From Morella rubra (taxonomy: Eukaryota > Streptophyta > Magnoliopsida > Fagales > Myricaceae): a stretch of DNA of 64,000 bases. Both the position numbers and the translations under genes were made by a program. The stretch lies in assembly GCA_003952965.2 (NCBI GenBank), contig CM025855.1, positions 24,109,469 through 24,173,468 on the forward strand, in the 5' to 3' direction. The notes under the pieces are model-generated. The model ran no database searches and was not told the DNA's origin. It saw only the letters and a program-made list of their open reading frames with translations. Every line of letters begins with the position of its first letter. The first letter of the stretch is position 1. Positions 36,259 to 48,493 of this stretch are shown in pieces.

Positions 36259-39200
36259 TCACGACGCTGCACAGAGATTATTAACCTTCATGTTAGAGGA
36301 ACACTCCTGTCCGATTGGGCTTGTGGGGCTGCAAAGCCTATTTCTCTTTGGTTCAGATATCCTCACACGTGAAATTGCCACTGCAAGGGCATCAACAAGT
36401 CCACAGTCCTGCTCTTCACTCCTACTTGAACTGTTGGATGATAAATTTATGCTAGGGTCCTTCCTGAGAAAGCTGCAGACAGTTCTCTTGTTTCTCTCTG
36501 AGTCCATTCCGGGTCTAGCAGTCAGTTGTTGGGAAGTCAGATTTATAAGGTTTTTCGTTTTTGAGTTCAATGTTAAAGGCTCCAATGATTGTTCTGTATA
36601 GAACACAAGCCACGGATGTCCTGGAATGTTACAAAACTAGATCAAAAACAAATAAATGGACACAAATACAGTTCCATTCATCCTAGATGCAATAAGATAG
36701 GGGAAATAAATATATACTGCACCAAAAGATCATGAGATATTATTTTTTTCTTGAAACAACTTCTATTCATTACTGAAAATGCGAAAAAACCGAGTTCCCA
36801 TCAAAAGATCATGAGATAACTACTCCATTGTTCAGATGCCTGTCGCAAGACAAACCACTCTGGAACTTTGTAGAAGTCGTCTTAAGGCAAGGGTTCAGAA
36901 CTTTTGATCGAGTGCATTATATGTTGTGAGACAAGAATTGGATTAAGGTAAGGCTCAAACAGGTTCCTATGGTCTTTATCCAATAATTGGATGGTCACAA
37001 ATATGCCATAACAGAAAGATGATGTGGCTTTTCTAGCAGTATAATCCAAAAGATGGCATAAACTCCATATACAGGACTGGGCCCCTCAAGCAGAACCCTA
37101 TGTTACAGTGTAGCAAAACTCAGTGACACCCTATCACCCAAGGGGCTGGATAAGCCTGCTCGTTCATTGCTGTACAACTGAACCAACAAGGCCTCCTCTC
37201 TTCTTTGCCTTTGTTCGGCAAGATTTATATGTAAAGACCTAACCTAAACCCTTGCAGCCACTTAGACACCAAAAGATAGCACACTTAGCTTCAAGGTTGA
37301 CATTTTATAGAACTCGAACTTTATAGATGCTTGCACAGGACTACAGGAATGCTCATAAAGAGGGTTAGCAGGACTGGCTCCAGAATAACCCTCCATCGGA
37401 GGTAACCAAAATCTTAGGGGATGTTCGTTTAGAAGAAATTTGTAGAATTCTGATAAAATTGTGAATATTGAGGTGATGTTAAAGTTGTATTGGCATGCGT
37501 GCAGAAGTTGTTAAAAGGGATTGATGTGTGTAAAAAAGGAAATAAGTGTTGTATTGGAATACATGTGTTTTGTGATGTTTGGATTGTAAATATAAAAGTA
37601 GGATGCAAATCTTAAAAAAAAGTGGTAACCAAACATGCCCTAAAACTTCGTGATTGGATTAGTAGCCTTCGTATTTCAGAATGACAGAGAGACCCTATTC
37701 TGCATAAGAATTCACTTTGTGTAAACAATACGGAATATTTGGAGCTTACTTCACTTTGTGTAAACAATACGGAATATTTGGAGCTTACTTAATACTTCGT
37801 CAGCAGTTAGCCTTGCTGAAACATCCCTTGTGAGCATACGGCCGATCAGATTCCGGGCAGGTCGAGAGACTGATGCCCATACTCCACTCTCAAAGTCAAG
37901 GTTCACCTTCTTGATAGCCTCAAAAATTGCCCCCACAGAATCACCCTGAAAAGGAAGCTTGCCAACCAAAAGTGCATGAAGGAGAACTCCAGCACTCCAG
38001 ATATCAACCTTTTGAGAATAATCACCAACCAAAACTTCTGGGGCAACATAAGCAGGACTTCCAACCACACCTGTCAGGCTCTGGCCTGCAGAAAAGAAAC
38101 CACAGTTCATTTTACACAACGTACTACTACTTGAATGCAAACTAAAGAAGACAAGAAGAGAGATAAACGTAGGCAAACCATAGTTAACTATCTTACTAGG
38201 TTCAGGGGACTACAGATACTTTTCATTGTAAATAAAGATTCACATTTATCTTTTAGCAAGTGCTGAGAAGTCCACTTTAAATAATATTGGAACTAACCAC
38301 ATTCTATGCAAACCAAGCACTCCATCTGAGCTATAAAAGACTACCCACACATTGACATTTCCAAGCAAACAGCATTACTCTACCCATTTTGTTCTGCATT
38401 CCATAGCTTCAACATTCTTCTTAAGATTTGATCAAATTGTTATATTGGGTGGAAACGTAATGCAAACCTAAAATCTCCATCACCTATTCTACATGGTTGA
38501 ACACCAGATTCCAACTTCTCAAAATGCAACAGGTGCCACCCGACAGCAAGATATAGATGACCTATTAGTAAAGTTAATGGTTCTTCTACTTTAATGAACC
38601 ATTTGAATCACTTAATCTTGTCTCACACGACTTAATCCCCACTGAACTTATTACGTAAAACAATTCTAGAAATAGGTAATTTCTTTTCCAGAAAATATGT
38701 CTCCATGTGCATAACTCTAAATATCTGAATGGTGAAAAAATTGCATAGAAACTCCGATGGAATCATCATTACCATGAGATACTCTCACTGCTAAGCCAAA
38801 GTCTGCAAGCTTCATCTTTCCTGAACTCGAAAGCAGGATGTTCTCAGGCTTTACGTCACGATGAACAACTCCCATATCATGGCAATACTTGATAACCAAA
38901 ACCAGTTCCTTGAGTATATTAGCAGCTTGATGCTCTGAATATGGCCCTTCCCTAGCCATCTGATCAAGCAGGAGTCCTTCAGAGCAAAACTCCATCACAA
39001 GATAAAAGGATTCTGTATCTTCATACACCGCCTTCAGTGTTACAACACCAGGATGACCAGAGAGATGCTGCATTATTTCCACCTCCTGATACACAAGCTC
39101 CTCACCCTTACGCAATGTCTTGCATGCAAACTCTTCTCCGCTCACTTTACTCCTGCACAACATTACTGAGCCAAACTTCCCTTGTCCAATTGTCACACCC

Positions 39201-39511
39201 AAATCATAATCCTGTTCAACCTTCTTCTTCCTCCCCATTTGAGTTGCCGCATCTAGACATCCAATTTTTCTCTTAAGACCCCTCGCTGGTGAGTTTGGAC
39301 GCATGCTCCCACAAGGTGGGGCAGTAATAATTCCTTGAAACACGTTCTTACTGGAACCAACTTCCTCAACTTCATCTTCCTTGCACTTCTTTTTGTGCCT
39401 TGAGCTATTTTCCAGTGACAAGTGAGACCAAATGGTTGTCAATGGCTTCAGAGAATTGTGGCTTGAGCATAAATTTTCCAACCCCTTTCTTTTCTTCCCA
39501 AGTGCCACCAT
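36259..39511 (-). CDS. PEPKR2: PEPKR2-like serine/threonine protein kinase
   Basis: A kinase of the CDPK/SnRK superfamily related to phosphoenolpyruvate carboxylase kinase. Minus-strand exons 39511-38773, 38085-37789 and 36620-36259 are in frame and give 465 residues, close to the Arabidopsis protein. A basic N-terminal extension of about 100 residues precedes the kinase domain. Seen: glycine loop GQGKFGSV (about 109-116); ATP lysine in EFACKTL (about residue 131); catalytic VHRDVKPENIL; DFG in ADFGLAV at the end of exon 1; and the activation segment GSPAYVAPEVL in exon 2. All key residues are present, so it should be active. No EF hands follow; the C-terminal tail after HPWLVFYTE is Ser-rich. 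Intron 2 starts with a duplicated donor region. A GC-rich, CT-rich (minus strand) patch at 40.6-40.95 kb may be a leader exon. Confidence 0.92.
36723..36818 (-). mobile_element. Very short 5'-truncated retroposon with 17-bp target-site duplication, in PEPKR2 intron 2
   Basis: CAAAAGATCATGAGATA is found at 36723-36739 and 36802-36818. The 62-bp insert begins TATTTTTTTCTTGAAACAAC on the + strand, so on the minus strand it ends AATGAATAGAAGTTGTTTCAAG plus A's, a LINE-like 3' tail. The copy is almost entirely tail, a product of early termination of reverse transcription. Its tail differs from that of the LINE at 1-557. It lies about 100 bases upstream (+ strand) of exon 3, in the 3' part of the intron. 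Confidence 0.8.
37417..37640. mobile_element. Tourist/PIF-Harbinger-like MITE in PEPKR2 intron 2
   Basis: A 224-bp element beginning GGGGATGTTCGTTT and ending AACCAAACATGCCC; the inverse of the right end is GGGCATGTTTGGTT, so the ends are imperfect inverted repeats. The flanks are TTA on the left and TAA on the right, each fitting the TWA targets of Tourist-type MITEs, with one mismatch between them. No coding capacity. Confidence 0.65.
37711..37788. repeat. 39-bp tandem duplication at the start of PEPKR2 intron 2
   Basis: The 39-base unit starting TTCACTTTGTGTAAACAATA is at 37711-37749 and again, without a mismatch, at 37750-37788. On the minus strand each unit begins with GTAAGC, so the intron's first 39 bases, including the 5' splice site, are present twice. 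Exon 2 ends at 37789, directly against the second unit. Confidence 0.92.
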
Positions 39512-41409
39512 GATGTAAATCAGTGTAGTAAATTGTACGCTATTGGAAATGCCATGAGCACCTGAAAAATAAACATTTCATTCATTGTATGATTGAAAGA
39601 GTCTTCCTCGTAATCCTGGAACCAAATGATGATCAGTTAACTCTTCAACTTCTACTCCGGAAGAAACTGCTCAGTCAATGGATTGCTTTCTCAGTGAGCC
39701 CTGCAATTTAAGGGAAATGGACGTCACTAAAAACATGATTAGATCCAATTAACCCCTATGAAACATCATAAAATTGCAAATTCACATGATGACAAGTATG
39801 TTGGTACACAAACACAAAAAGAGCAAAATTTAGACCTTTGAAAATCAGAAGCCGCTCGCTCTTTTTCTTCCGGCCCATGTAAATAGACGATGTACAGGTT
39901 TTGGAAATCGATCTGCTCTTATTTACAAAAGATAATCTGAAAACATAAGAACACTGACGGTATTAAAAGAGGGAAATAGGCACCCTTTTTTTGCTGTGAG
40001 ACTAGAGAAAAAACATGTGAAAATCATGCTTTTAAGCTATGAGTCTTTCATTAATGGGACCTGAGAAAAACTAAAATCTCCACTCAGCTGAGTTATCATA
40101 GAACCATATTTGATGTAGTTTTTGCTTCTTACTATCAGACATACTCAATCTCCCACTCCTCAAAATAAAATTCCCTAAAAACACAGAATTTCCACCGTTT
40201 GTTGGGATAAAAACAGAGTTTAGACTCGAACCAAAACCCTTGGTAACGAGATAGAGAAGTAGCTTTAGGTCGGTAAGATTTTGAATGGCCTACTTCAGGT
40301 AAGTTTCTTAGCTTGAAGCAAAAACAAGAACTTTTTTTCCTATTGTTTCCCTCTAGTTTCTCAGTGTCCAAACAAGGAATAACCTCACGGAAGAACAACA
40401 AACCCCCCAATAAATCAGGACAGACAAAAATAAGTTCGAGATCGATTAAATGAAACAAATAGATAGACTGGGAAACCCAGAAAAGGAAACAAAAGCAAGC
40501 ATAGGTGCGTTTATCTGCTTTCATAGACAAGAATAGAATGGAATTTGACGGAGCTGTGATTGGAGGCTATTGTACTGAAGCAGGAGTCAGGACTTCGATG
40601 GAAAGAGAAAGCTGCATGCTTGAGAGAGAGACAGTCTGTCCTAATTCGAAATTCAAACCCTAAATCCTAATCACATTACCAAATCACAGATAACTCATAA
40701 CAAATTCACAAATTACAATCAACAAGCTGTTAGAATTTAGAGAGAGGCTGAGACAGGGATACCTGGACAAGCACAGCGGGACACGGCAATCGACGGTGGC
40801 ACTGGGAAGTTGAGAGAGAAAGAGAGGCTGAGCCACTGAGCGGGAGTGAGCTGAAAGGGAGAGGCCGAGAGGTCGCCGGACGCCGGTGGAGGAGTTGAGA
40901 GGAGAGGGAGTGAGCTGAGAGGGGGAGGCGGTGACAGGGGGTCGGGCAAAACACAAAAAAAAATTGAACGTCTTGGCAGAGCCAACAGGGACAGTGGCCC
41001 TTGTTCAGCTCCGGCTTGGTTACGTCACTCCATGACAGAGATGGTTCACGTTAAAAGAGCGTCGGTATAAATATGTCTGTTAGTCAAGCGTCCCCAGTAA
41101 CTCCCATGTGCTTCCAATTTCCACAGTACTACGGGAGACCTGCCATTCTTTGTCAAAAGGTAGAGTACCATTCCACTTTTCTTTTTCTTTTTTTTCTTTG
41201 CATTCCACTTGATGCAATAATTTGGCGCAAATAGAGGACACTGGGACTTTGTTTTGTGAATTAAAAGGTTGTTTGGTCGTCTTGCAAGGCTTAGAAGGAT
41301 TTCGAGTATTTAAATATGAGATCACGTGCAAATATTTAAATATGAGAAAATGAGTTTTTATATTCGAGTATGCACTGCCAACGGATAAAAAAAATTTAGA
41401 AAAAACTTT

Positions 41410-41998
41410 ATATTCCAAGCATTGTTAAAGGTGAGTACCGAAATTCATAGAATTGGAATTCCGTTACGATATTTATTGGGATGTAATTTTTTTTTGTTTC
41501 AATTAGAATCGAAATCGAAAATTATAGTTCGACATGTGAATTTTTTTGGGGCTCTAACAAGTTAAAAATATTTTTTTTTAATAAAATTTTTAGAAGATTT
41601 TTTTATTATTCTATTAAATTAACAATATATGTAAATATTCGATTAAATCTAGATTTTAAAATAAACATTTAAACAAATTCTATATGTTATACTTTATTTT
41701 GAGTCATATTTTCTTTTAAAAAAAAAACCTAAAATTTCATTATTTTTTGGTTATTCATTATAAATTAACAATAAATGTAAAATTTTCATCCAAAATTTAG
41801 ATTCTAAAATAAACATTCAATCAAACTACATATGTTATACTTTATTTTGAGCACGATTTTTATTTTTATTTTGAAATTTCTGATTTCGATTTCGATTCAA
41901 AAAATTGTCAAAATTGACTTTCCATTTTAAACCGAATTTCCGAAATTGAAAGTGAAACCGAAAATTTCAATTCTTACCGGAATTTTTACCCATCCTTA
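41410..41998. repeat. Possible degenerate MITE with inverted arms and an internal direct repeat
   Basis: The left part has TAAAGGTGAGTACCGAAATTC; the inverse of the right end reads TAAGGATGGGTAAAAATTCC, an imperfect inverted end. Inner arms also pair (GAATCGAAATCGAAAATT near 41507 with GATTTCGATTTCGATTC near 41881). A block ATTAACAATA...TATGTTATACTTTATTTTGAG occurs twice (41615-41703 and 41761-41851), diverged. The arrangement resembles hAT-type MITEs, but no matching 8-bp flanks were found. Confidence 0.45.
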
Positions 41999-42135
41999 GA
42001 CCCTTACATGCAATGCCTAGGCTTGATTCACCTTGAATTTTTTATTTTTTATTTAAAAGCATGCACAGAAAATTGAGATAGATTAAAATTTTATTAAATT
42101 TTAAGAGAAAAAAGTAAAAAATTATGAAAGTTGAT

Positions 42136-42162
<27 letters not shown>
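42136..42162. repeat. Run of 27 A
   Basis: A pure A homopolymer in AT-rich intergenic DNA. It could be an old retroposon tail, but no target-site duplication was found. Confidence 0.85.
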
Positions 42163-42166
<4 letters not shown>

Positions 42167-42990
42167 AAAAATAAAATAATTTGAGCAAATTTGTTATGTT
42201 TATTGTAATAGAAAAAGATGATTCAATGGAAAGAGACATTATTTTGAAGTTATTTTATTATTATTATTTTGATCAAAATTTTGAACAAATTATGGTTGCA
42301 AACTAAAATAAAATTTTGGTCAAAACAAAAAATTGCAGTTTACCTTGTTACTTGCGCTGTCTCATCCATTATTTTCACATATTAGACCAGCTAAAACAAA
42401 CCGAACATTGAATTTCTCTGTCCAATATATACTACCAATAAAGATTTGAATGTAAAGGATGTAGGAAGCCTTTCCCTTACAAGGTCCCCAATACTTCAGA
42501 CTCAAACGAATAAGTTGCAAATTTCACAGCCATAATGTAATAGTTTCAGAAAGTTCTTCAAAATAATTGCATTGAGACATTCAGTCAAAAGTTAACCATT
42601 GTAGCGCAGATCATCAAGGACTTTGTTGAAGATGTTTCTTAGGACCTGGCCTCAAAATTGCAAAACCACAAGTTCTGCAGCAATTTCTTAACTTAGCCAT
42701 GATGATTACATAAACAGCTGAGAAAGCATCCTAGATCGCATACAGATGTGGAAAATCAGAAACAATTAAAAAATAAAACTTTCCTACTCAAAACGCCCTG
42801 AAATCTATTTTACGAATATGGACTGCAAAACATGAAACAGCACTGATACCAGAGTGCTGAAAGTTTGGATGCTGCAATCTTGCAGCAAGCTAGCACAAAT
42901 CTGAAGTTCGCTTATTTCCTCTTTGAGATGTCAAACACCATAAATTTACACTCTCAAGTATTGTTTCCAGACGAGACAAAGCTCTAGGTC

Positions 42991-45417
42991 CTACTTTGAC
43001 AGACTAGTCGGCTCACAGTTCTTCTCAACCAACAGCCTATGAAAATCGCAGGCCTTCTCAGCCAAGCCAACATTCACAAATGCATCCAAAAGCCTACTAC
43101 ATGCAGAAACATCAAAATCTGTAGTGGTTGATTGTTTCCACTGGTCAACAATTTCTCTTACTTCGTTCAAATGTCCAAGCATCAGATAAGACGAAAGAAT
43201 GCAAATGTAGTTCCTGCTTACCATTTTGTGTTTGGTCATTCTCAAGCTTTTCCATATCTGATCAATCTTGTCTTTGTTTCCCAAACCAGCATAGAGAATA
43301 ATCAGTAAGTCGTATGTTATCCATTCTCTTTGTGTGATACCTTTCTCAGCTTCAGCTAGAGCATTTGACTCTGCATTCTCAAGATGACCTGTGGTAACAT
43401 ATATATTGGTAAGGTTAATGTATCTCACCCAATCTCCATTAGAAGCTGAATGAGAGCTCATTTCCTCTAGAATCCTTCTAACTTCATTCATCTTTAGTGT
43501 TGCAGCACATGAACTTATCCATAGATTGTAAGTAAAGATATCTGGTGCAACCTTCTTTCGCTTAAGTTCTTCAACAACTAATGCGACCTTCTCAACATGC
43601 CCGACTGACATGTACAAAGTCATCATCTCATTATATGCAAGGGCATTGAAGGACAGGTTCGACCCCTTTATCCTCTCAAAAAGTTCCTCCGCCTTTTCAG
43701 TCAATTTTGCCCCAGCATAACAATGGAGGAGAGCAGTGTATGTTTCACTGGTTTTTGCAGAAAGAGGTAGGCCTTCAAAGTAGCGCTCTGCAGCATCAAT
43801 GCCAAAAACTTTTGTCATCAACTCAATGCTGACAGCAAAGTCAGAGTCTGATAATTCAAATTCTTCACGGGTAACCATCCATTCTGATATCTGCAAGATT
43901 GTATCAATTTTACAGGATTTAATATAATGTCAAGAATTATGTATTCAACAGGGAGATCAAAGGAACGCAAAACATTTTCATAACAGATGCTATGGAACTC
44001 TTTCCCAGTTAATTCTATCATTTGATTGCCCACTAATAATGTAGTACCTGGGAGGAAAAGAAAGAGAGGATTAGATTATTCCAATTTATCAGGTGCTACC
44101 TCGCCTACCTGTTAGAAGATTAAGATCTTAGATATTTCATTTTTTGATAGCTACCAAACCAAGCATGAATTTCTACACAATATTCCTGGCGGAGAACAAG
44201 AGAGAGAAGAGTGCAAGAAAGAGTGGGGGTAATAAGTTGACTCGTGGTCTGTCAAAACAATAAGGGAAAGACACACTGGCAAAAGAAACAAAAATGAGTC
44301 TCCCATACTTATGGAGTTCAAGTAGCAATGTATGTTCTTTAACATGCCCTAAGATCTCCCATAACACAAACAATTAGATGGTCCATAAAAATAAATAAAT
44401 ACAACAAAAAAGTTGGCAACTTCTGTAGAAACTGTGACCTGCTTCGGGGGGGAGTAAGGAATCCTCTTTACCCGATGCTTAAATATCAATCCAGGATGAG
44501 CTTGGTTAAGACCCTGCAGCCCATGTTATGACACTACCCCTAAAAAATATTCTTCCAAATCCAATAACATTAATCGAGCTTAAAGGTAATATTACTTCTA
44601 CTGATGATTCAGGTAGTACTTGGAAAATTCCATCCTCTCCCATCTCATCCTTTCTTTTTCTTTTACTTTGTTTCTAGGCAACCAGAAAGATGTTGATCTA
44701 CACTAATCTCACTAAACCATATATGTTTACTATGAAACCATTTGAAGCTAAAGTTGTAAAAAGCAACGTCAGAACTCTAACAGGTCTGTCAACAAACAAA
44801 CACTCACAGAAGAGATATAACCATACAATCAATCACAAAAATTGCAAGTTAAGAAATTATTGATTTTCACCTTGAAGATTTCTACTATCAACTATTTTTT
44901 CAAGCACAACGCCCTTCCAAAAATCACCAGAAATGTAATAAATCATACTAGTAACTCAGCCGTACTTCTATGGCTAACATCCTTTGACCGTCTTCTCCTA
45001 ATTTTATACATACTTTTTATTTTCCTTTGGATATAAGTTCAGCTTATTGATCCGAAGCTCCGCTAGCCCAAAAAAAATCCAACATTCACCAACCAACTTT
45101 TTCACCATTTTCTCAGCAACCAAATAGGCCAAAGAAACTGTGAGAGAGAGAAAGGGGGGAGGGGAGAGAGACCGAACCTCGAGAGCGTGCTTGTAGCGCT
45201 GGGACTTTCTGAGCTCCTTCGAGATTTGACGTAGCTCAGAGATTGTAATCTGATTGCCTTCGCTGACCCATCGGTGGAGAACATTGGTGGCGCTCCTCTT
45301 GGGTTGTCTGAGCCTAAAGATTCTGCTCCTGAGGTCGTCAGTTTCCTGAGAATCCAAAGACTCTTCATGAAACTCACTTCTGTGACTGCTCGAGGAGAGA
45401 AATCTAGAAAGATACAT
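42991..45417 (-). CDS. P-class PPR protein, At5g09450 type, probably mitochondrial
   Basis: An organellar RNA-binding protein. Minus-strand exons 45417-45178 and 43890-42991 join in frame (GAG|ATA) and give 379 residues; the intron is about 1.3 kb. After a Ser/Arg-rich presequence (MYLSRFLSSSSHRSEF) comes RIFRLRQPKRSATNVLHRW, then PPR motifs such as YTALLHCYAGAKLTEKAEEL, YNEMMTLYMSVGHVEKVALV and ISTYNLW-like DIFTYNLWISSCA. No E or DYW extension, so an editing deaminase role is not suggested. The overall match is to the short PPR At5g09450 from memory. The exact RNA target is unknown. Two well-placed ATGs at 45479 and 45470 lie upstream in another frame that stays open across exon 1. Confidence 0.88.
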
Positions 45418-45479
45418 GGTCCGGTTAAAGAGCGTAAGTGACTGAGAACTGTTGACGAGGCCGCCGCCATTTCTGCCAT

Positions 45480-46384
45480 TTCTAGGTTTATACAGAGAGG
45501 TTAGTTTTATTGGGCCATGAAGAGAAATTGAACCATTTGCTTACTGGGAAAATGCAAACAGGAAAGATTTTCTTTTCGCTATTTTAAATACAGCTTGGGC
45601 ATTAAACTGGAGTGTGAACTAAATTATGAAAAGTTGCGAACTTTCCTTCCGTTTTCTCGGGAATAAAACGGAGAAATGGGGAGTAGACTGACGAATTCGG
45701 GCGAGCTTACCGTGTAACGGTGAGGAAGAACGAGCGAGAGGCCATTGCCGCGCTGTTTGGTTACGCCTAGTCTTTTGTTGCTTTGGGACTTCTACAGAAG
45801 GTTTGCAAGACTCCGTTTCTTTGCAGTGGTTTCTGGCGTTGAAAGTAATTTCTTCAAAGATCCGAAAACGTTTTCCGAATAATTTTTTCTGCCTTCTCCA
45901 CCTTATTTTCTGTTTTAGCCAATTAGCCGACTTTCCTCTCACAAAAAGAACTGTTTACTGAAGTAGCATTTGACTTCAGTGCCACGTACAATTTAGAGAA
46001 AGGATAAATACCAAAATCCAACAAAACTTACAAAAACGAGACAACTTGCTTGAACAAATTGGCCTAAAAAATATGACTCACTACTAGTTACTACACCTAG
46101 AGGCCTAGTCAGACAGCTAAATCTGGGGATCGAACAGCAATATCATATTTATTAAGGACCACAATCATTAATCAAAACAAAAGTATGCCTGAAAAGAATT
46201 TGTTTTTCTTGGGGATGGGGCGGCCATGGTTATTGTTATATATCCATACATGATTTCGCCAAAGAGCCCAAGGGTTCAAAGTTGAGCCTTTTTTTTTTTT
46301 TAATAGCTTAGACGGGAAAACTGGACAAGTGGAGAAGGGAACCAAAGGAAGTTTCAGAACATGGATAATATACAGCCAGATATT
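45480..46384. other. Spacer between PPR 5' end and dioxygenase 3' end
   Basis: About 0.9 kb containing the PPR promoter and the dioxygenase 3' UTR. A 107-codon minus-strand frame (45619-45942) has a basic, unrecognised product and no supporting signal. A run of T near 46290 is present. Confidence 0.5.
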
Positions 46385-48493
46385 TTAGATGGCCAAGAAA
46401 CGTAAACGATCCAAATTGGATTTTCCGTCGATGGTGGTTCCTTGCTGCAGTTCCAGGTATTCTCCATACTTCATTGCAGTGTATGCTGGTTTATTGTTTT
46501 CATGGTCAACCAACGCAGGCGCTGGGCAAACAACTGTGTCCAGTGATGGTCCGCACACGGTAGCTACCGAAATCCTTGTAGCTTTTTCATTCACTGTTGC
46601 CCGATGCAGAACACTCTTGTGCTTGCCATTGCTCAGCACCTATCAGAGTAGGAAACAACGTTTGATTAGAAAATCCAGGAGAATCAAATGACTTGGTTAG
46701 ATATTACCAATTGCTTTTGAAAACAGGGGAACTAGATTTGGGATGCAGTACCTCCATTTGATCGCCAAGGTTAACCACGAATGCGTTCGGAGAAGAATTT
46801 ACATTGACCCATTTCCCTTTATGCTGGATCTGAAGGCCACAGATCCCATTTTGCATTAGGAGGGTCAAGAGACCGTGATCAGAATGAGGAGGCAAGCCCA
46901 TTGCTAATTCCGGCTGTGGACAAGGAGGATAGAAGTTTACAGCAAGGTGCTGAAAACCCGTTTCCAAATTTAAGGCTTTTTCCATATAGCCGTCTTCCAA
47001 TGCCAAGCTTGTCGATATTCCTTTCAACAACTCCCTAGCTAAATTTCGGGTCCTTTTGGTGTACTCTAAAGAAATTTCTCTGTCGCAAAAAAAAAATTAC
47101 AGGAACAGCGAAAGCAAGTGTTATCCCCAAAAACGACTTTTATGTTCGCAAATTCTACCGAATAAGTGACATAAAGGACTGCACTACTATTCTAGCTTGC
47201 AGTTGCATTGAGATGGAAAGCCTATTCTACTACGGAATTAGTATAAAAAATAAAGGTGAATTATACTTTGCACCGTTATGATTTAAAGGTCTTAACACTT
47301 AATATATGATTCTTTCAATTTTAACACATTTTATCCACGTGGTTCTTGTTTATTTAGATTTGTACCCTGCCAATTTATCCGTTATTTCGAACGAAAAAAA
47401 ACAACCAAATAAAAAATACTTTAGTCCAAAGTATCTCAAAAAACAAAAAAAATCAAGATGCAAAGTGTCAGACCTCCCAAACTATCTTAGTGCAAAGTTT
47501 AATTAATACTTTTTTAATATCGAAGATAAAATGGACAAGCGAATCACATGTAGAACACTAAATTTTCATTCATTTTAACCACTCAAAACTATTTAGGTAA
47601 AATATGTAAAAAAAAATACAAAGTGTCAAACTCTATTAACCACGTAGGTACAAAGTTTAATTAATACAAAACATAATTAACTAATTATCGAAGTCAGACA
47701 CGGAAATCAAATAACTACAAGTTTACAAAAAGGAGACATCCGATCGGTCATCTGTTTAGCCGTTGTCTCTCCTACACCAAAAGTCTGATGATTCTGGCGT
47801 ATTAATTTGCTATTCAAATCTGTATTTCTAATCCTACAAGTACGGTTCCTCAATTGATTTGTTGTACTTGTTAGCTGAGTAGACTAGACTTTGGATGTTC
47901 TACAGAAGAAAAGAGGCTATACCTGAACCCAGAGGGTTTGCTAGGCGAGTAAAACTTGGGATGTGCAAAAACCTTTAGAAAATCCCTCCAAAATAACACG
48001 TTCGCCGACGTATTAAAGCCGGTGCCCCACCTGATTGGGTCCAAGGCATGCTTCCCTGCAAATTCCTGCTTCTCCTCCTCCGTCAGACTGAAAAATTCTT
48101 CACACGCCTCACGCATCGCCTTCATCAGGCTCTCCGGCACACCATGATTTATCACCTGTCAAACAGGCTACCTCAATACACATGCATGTCTTCGAATGTA
48201 CAGTACTGCAACAAATGGAACATATAAAACCCTGAGACTGGAAACTGTCTGCTACATAATTCGTTTACCATGAAGAATCCCCAATCTTGGCAGGCGAATC
48301 CCAGGTCATGGACGACCTTGGAGCGTTGATCAGGTGTCCCGGAGGTGAGGAGAGAAAAGTCAATGACGGGGATTGGGTGTTCTAGATCATCTGAAACTAG
48401 TTGATCATCGTCATTGGGATTTCGGGTGAATACATAGGTGGGTGGGATAGAGTCGAGGCCAGGGGTTTCAGCTAGTTGTTTGATGCTTATCAT
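46385..48493 (-). CDS. 2-oxoglutarate/Fe(II)-dependent dioxygenase, DOXC class
   Basis: A soluble plant dioxygenase that couples 2-oxoglutarate decarboxylation to oxidation of a small molecule; the relatives are annotated flavanone-3-dioxygenase-like or 2-ODD19-like, and the substrate is unknown here. Minus-strand exons 48493-48269, 48155-47923, 47079-46752 and 46639-46385 are in frame and give 346 residues, normal for the class. The N-terminal DIOX_N domain contains PVIDFSLL and DWGFFMVINHGVP across the first junction. The iron ligands are H218 and D220 in PPHSDHGLL and H274 in VLHRA; R284 and S286 (TRIS) bind 2-oxoglutarate. NFYPPCPQPELAMG precedes the HxD. The start MISIKQLAETPGL matches the family; the upstream in-frame codons lack that support. 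Intron 2 holds a MITE-like repeat. Confidence 0.92.
47256..47667. mobile_element. MITE-like element(s) in dioxygenase intron 2
   Basis: The left end is GTGAATTATACTTTGCAC (47256-47273); the inverse appears at 47490-47507 (GTGCAAAGTTTAATTAAT) and again, less well, at 47648-47667 (GTACAAAGTTTAATTAATAC). Internal TCAAA/GTGTCA repeats follow the same pattern. This could be one element to 47507 plus a partial duplicate, or one longer element. Target-site duplication not resolved. Confidence 0.5.

Larger units (their letters stand above)
39512..42990. other. PEPKR2 leader/promoter and spacer to the PPR gene
   Basis: The upstream part likely holds the PEPKR2 5' UTR, perhaps with a leader exon in the GC-richer patch at 40.64-40.95 kb. 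From 41.4 kb the DNA is strongly AT-rich with a possible MITE (41410-41998) and a run of 27 A at 42136-42162. No gene recognised. Confidence 0.5.

Noticed and set aside
45619-45942. 107-codon basic open frame between PPR and dioxygenase
   Set aside because: No domain, no conserved motif, and it lies in the PPR promoter region.
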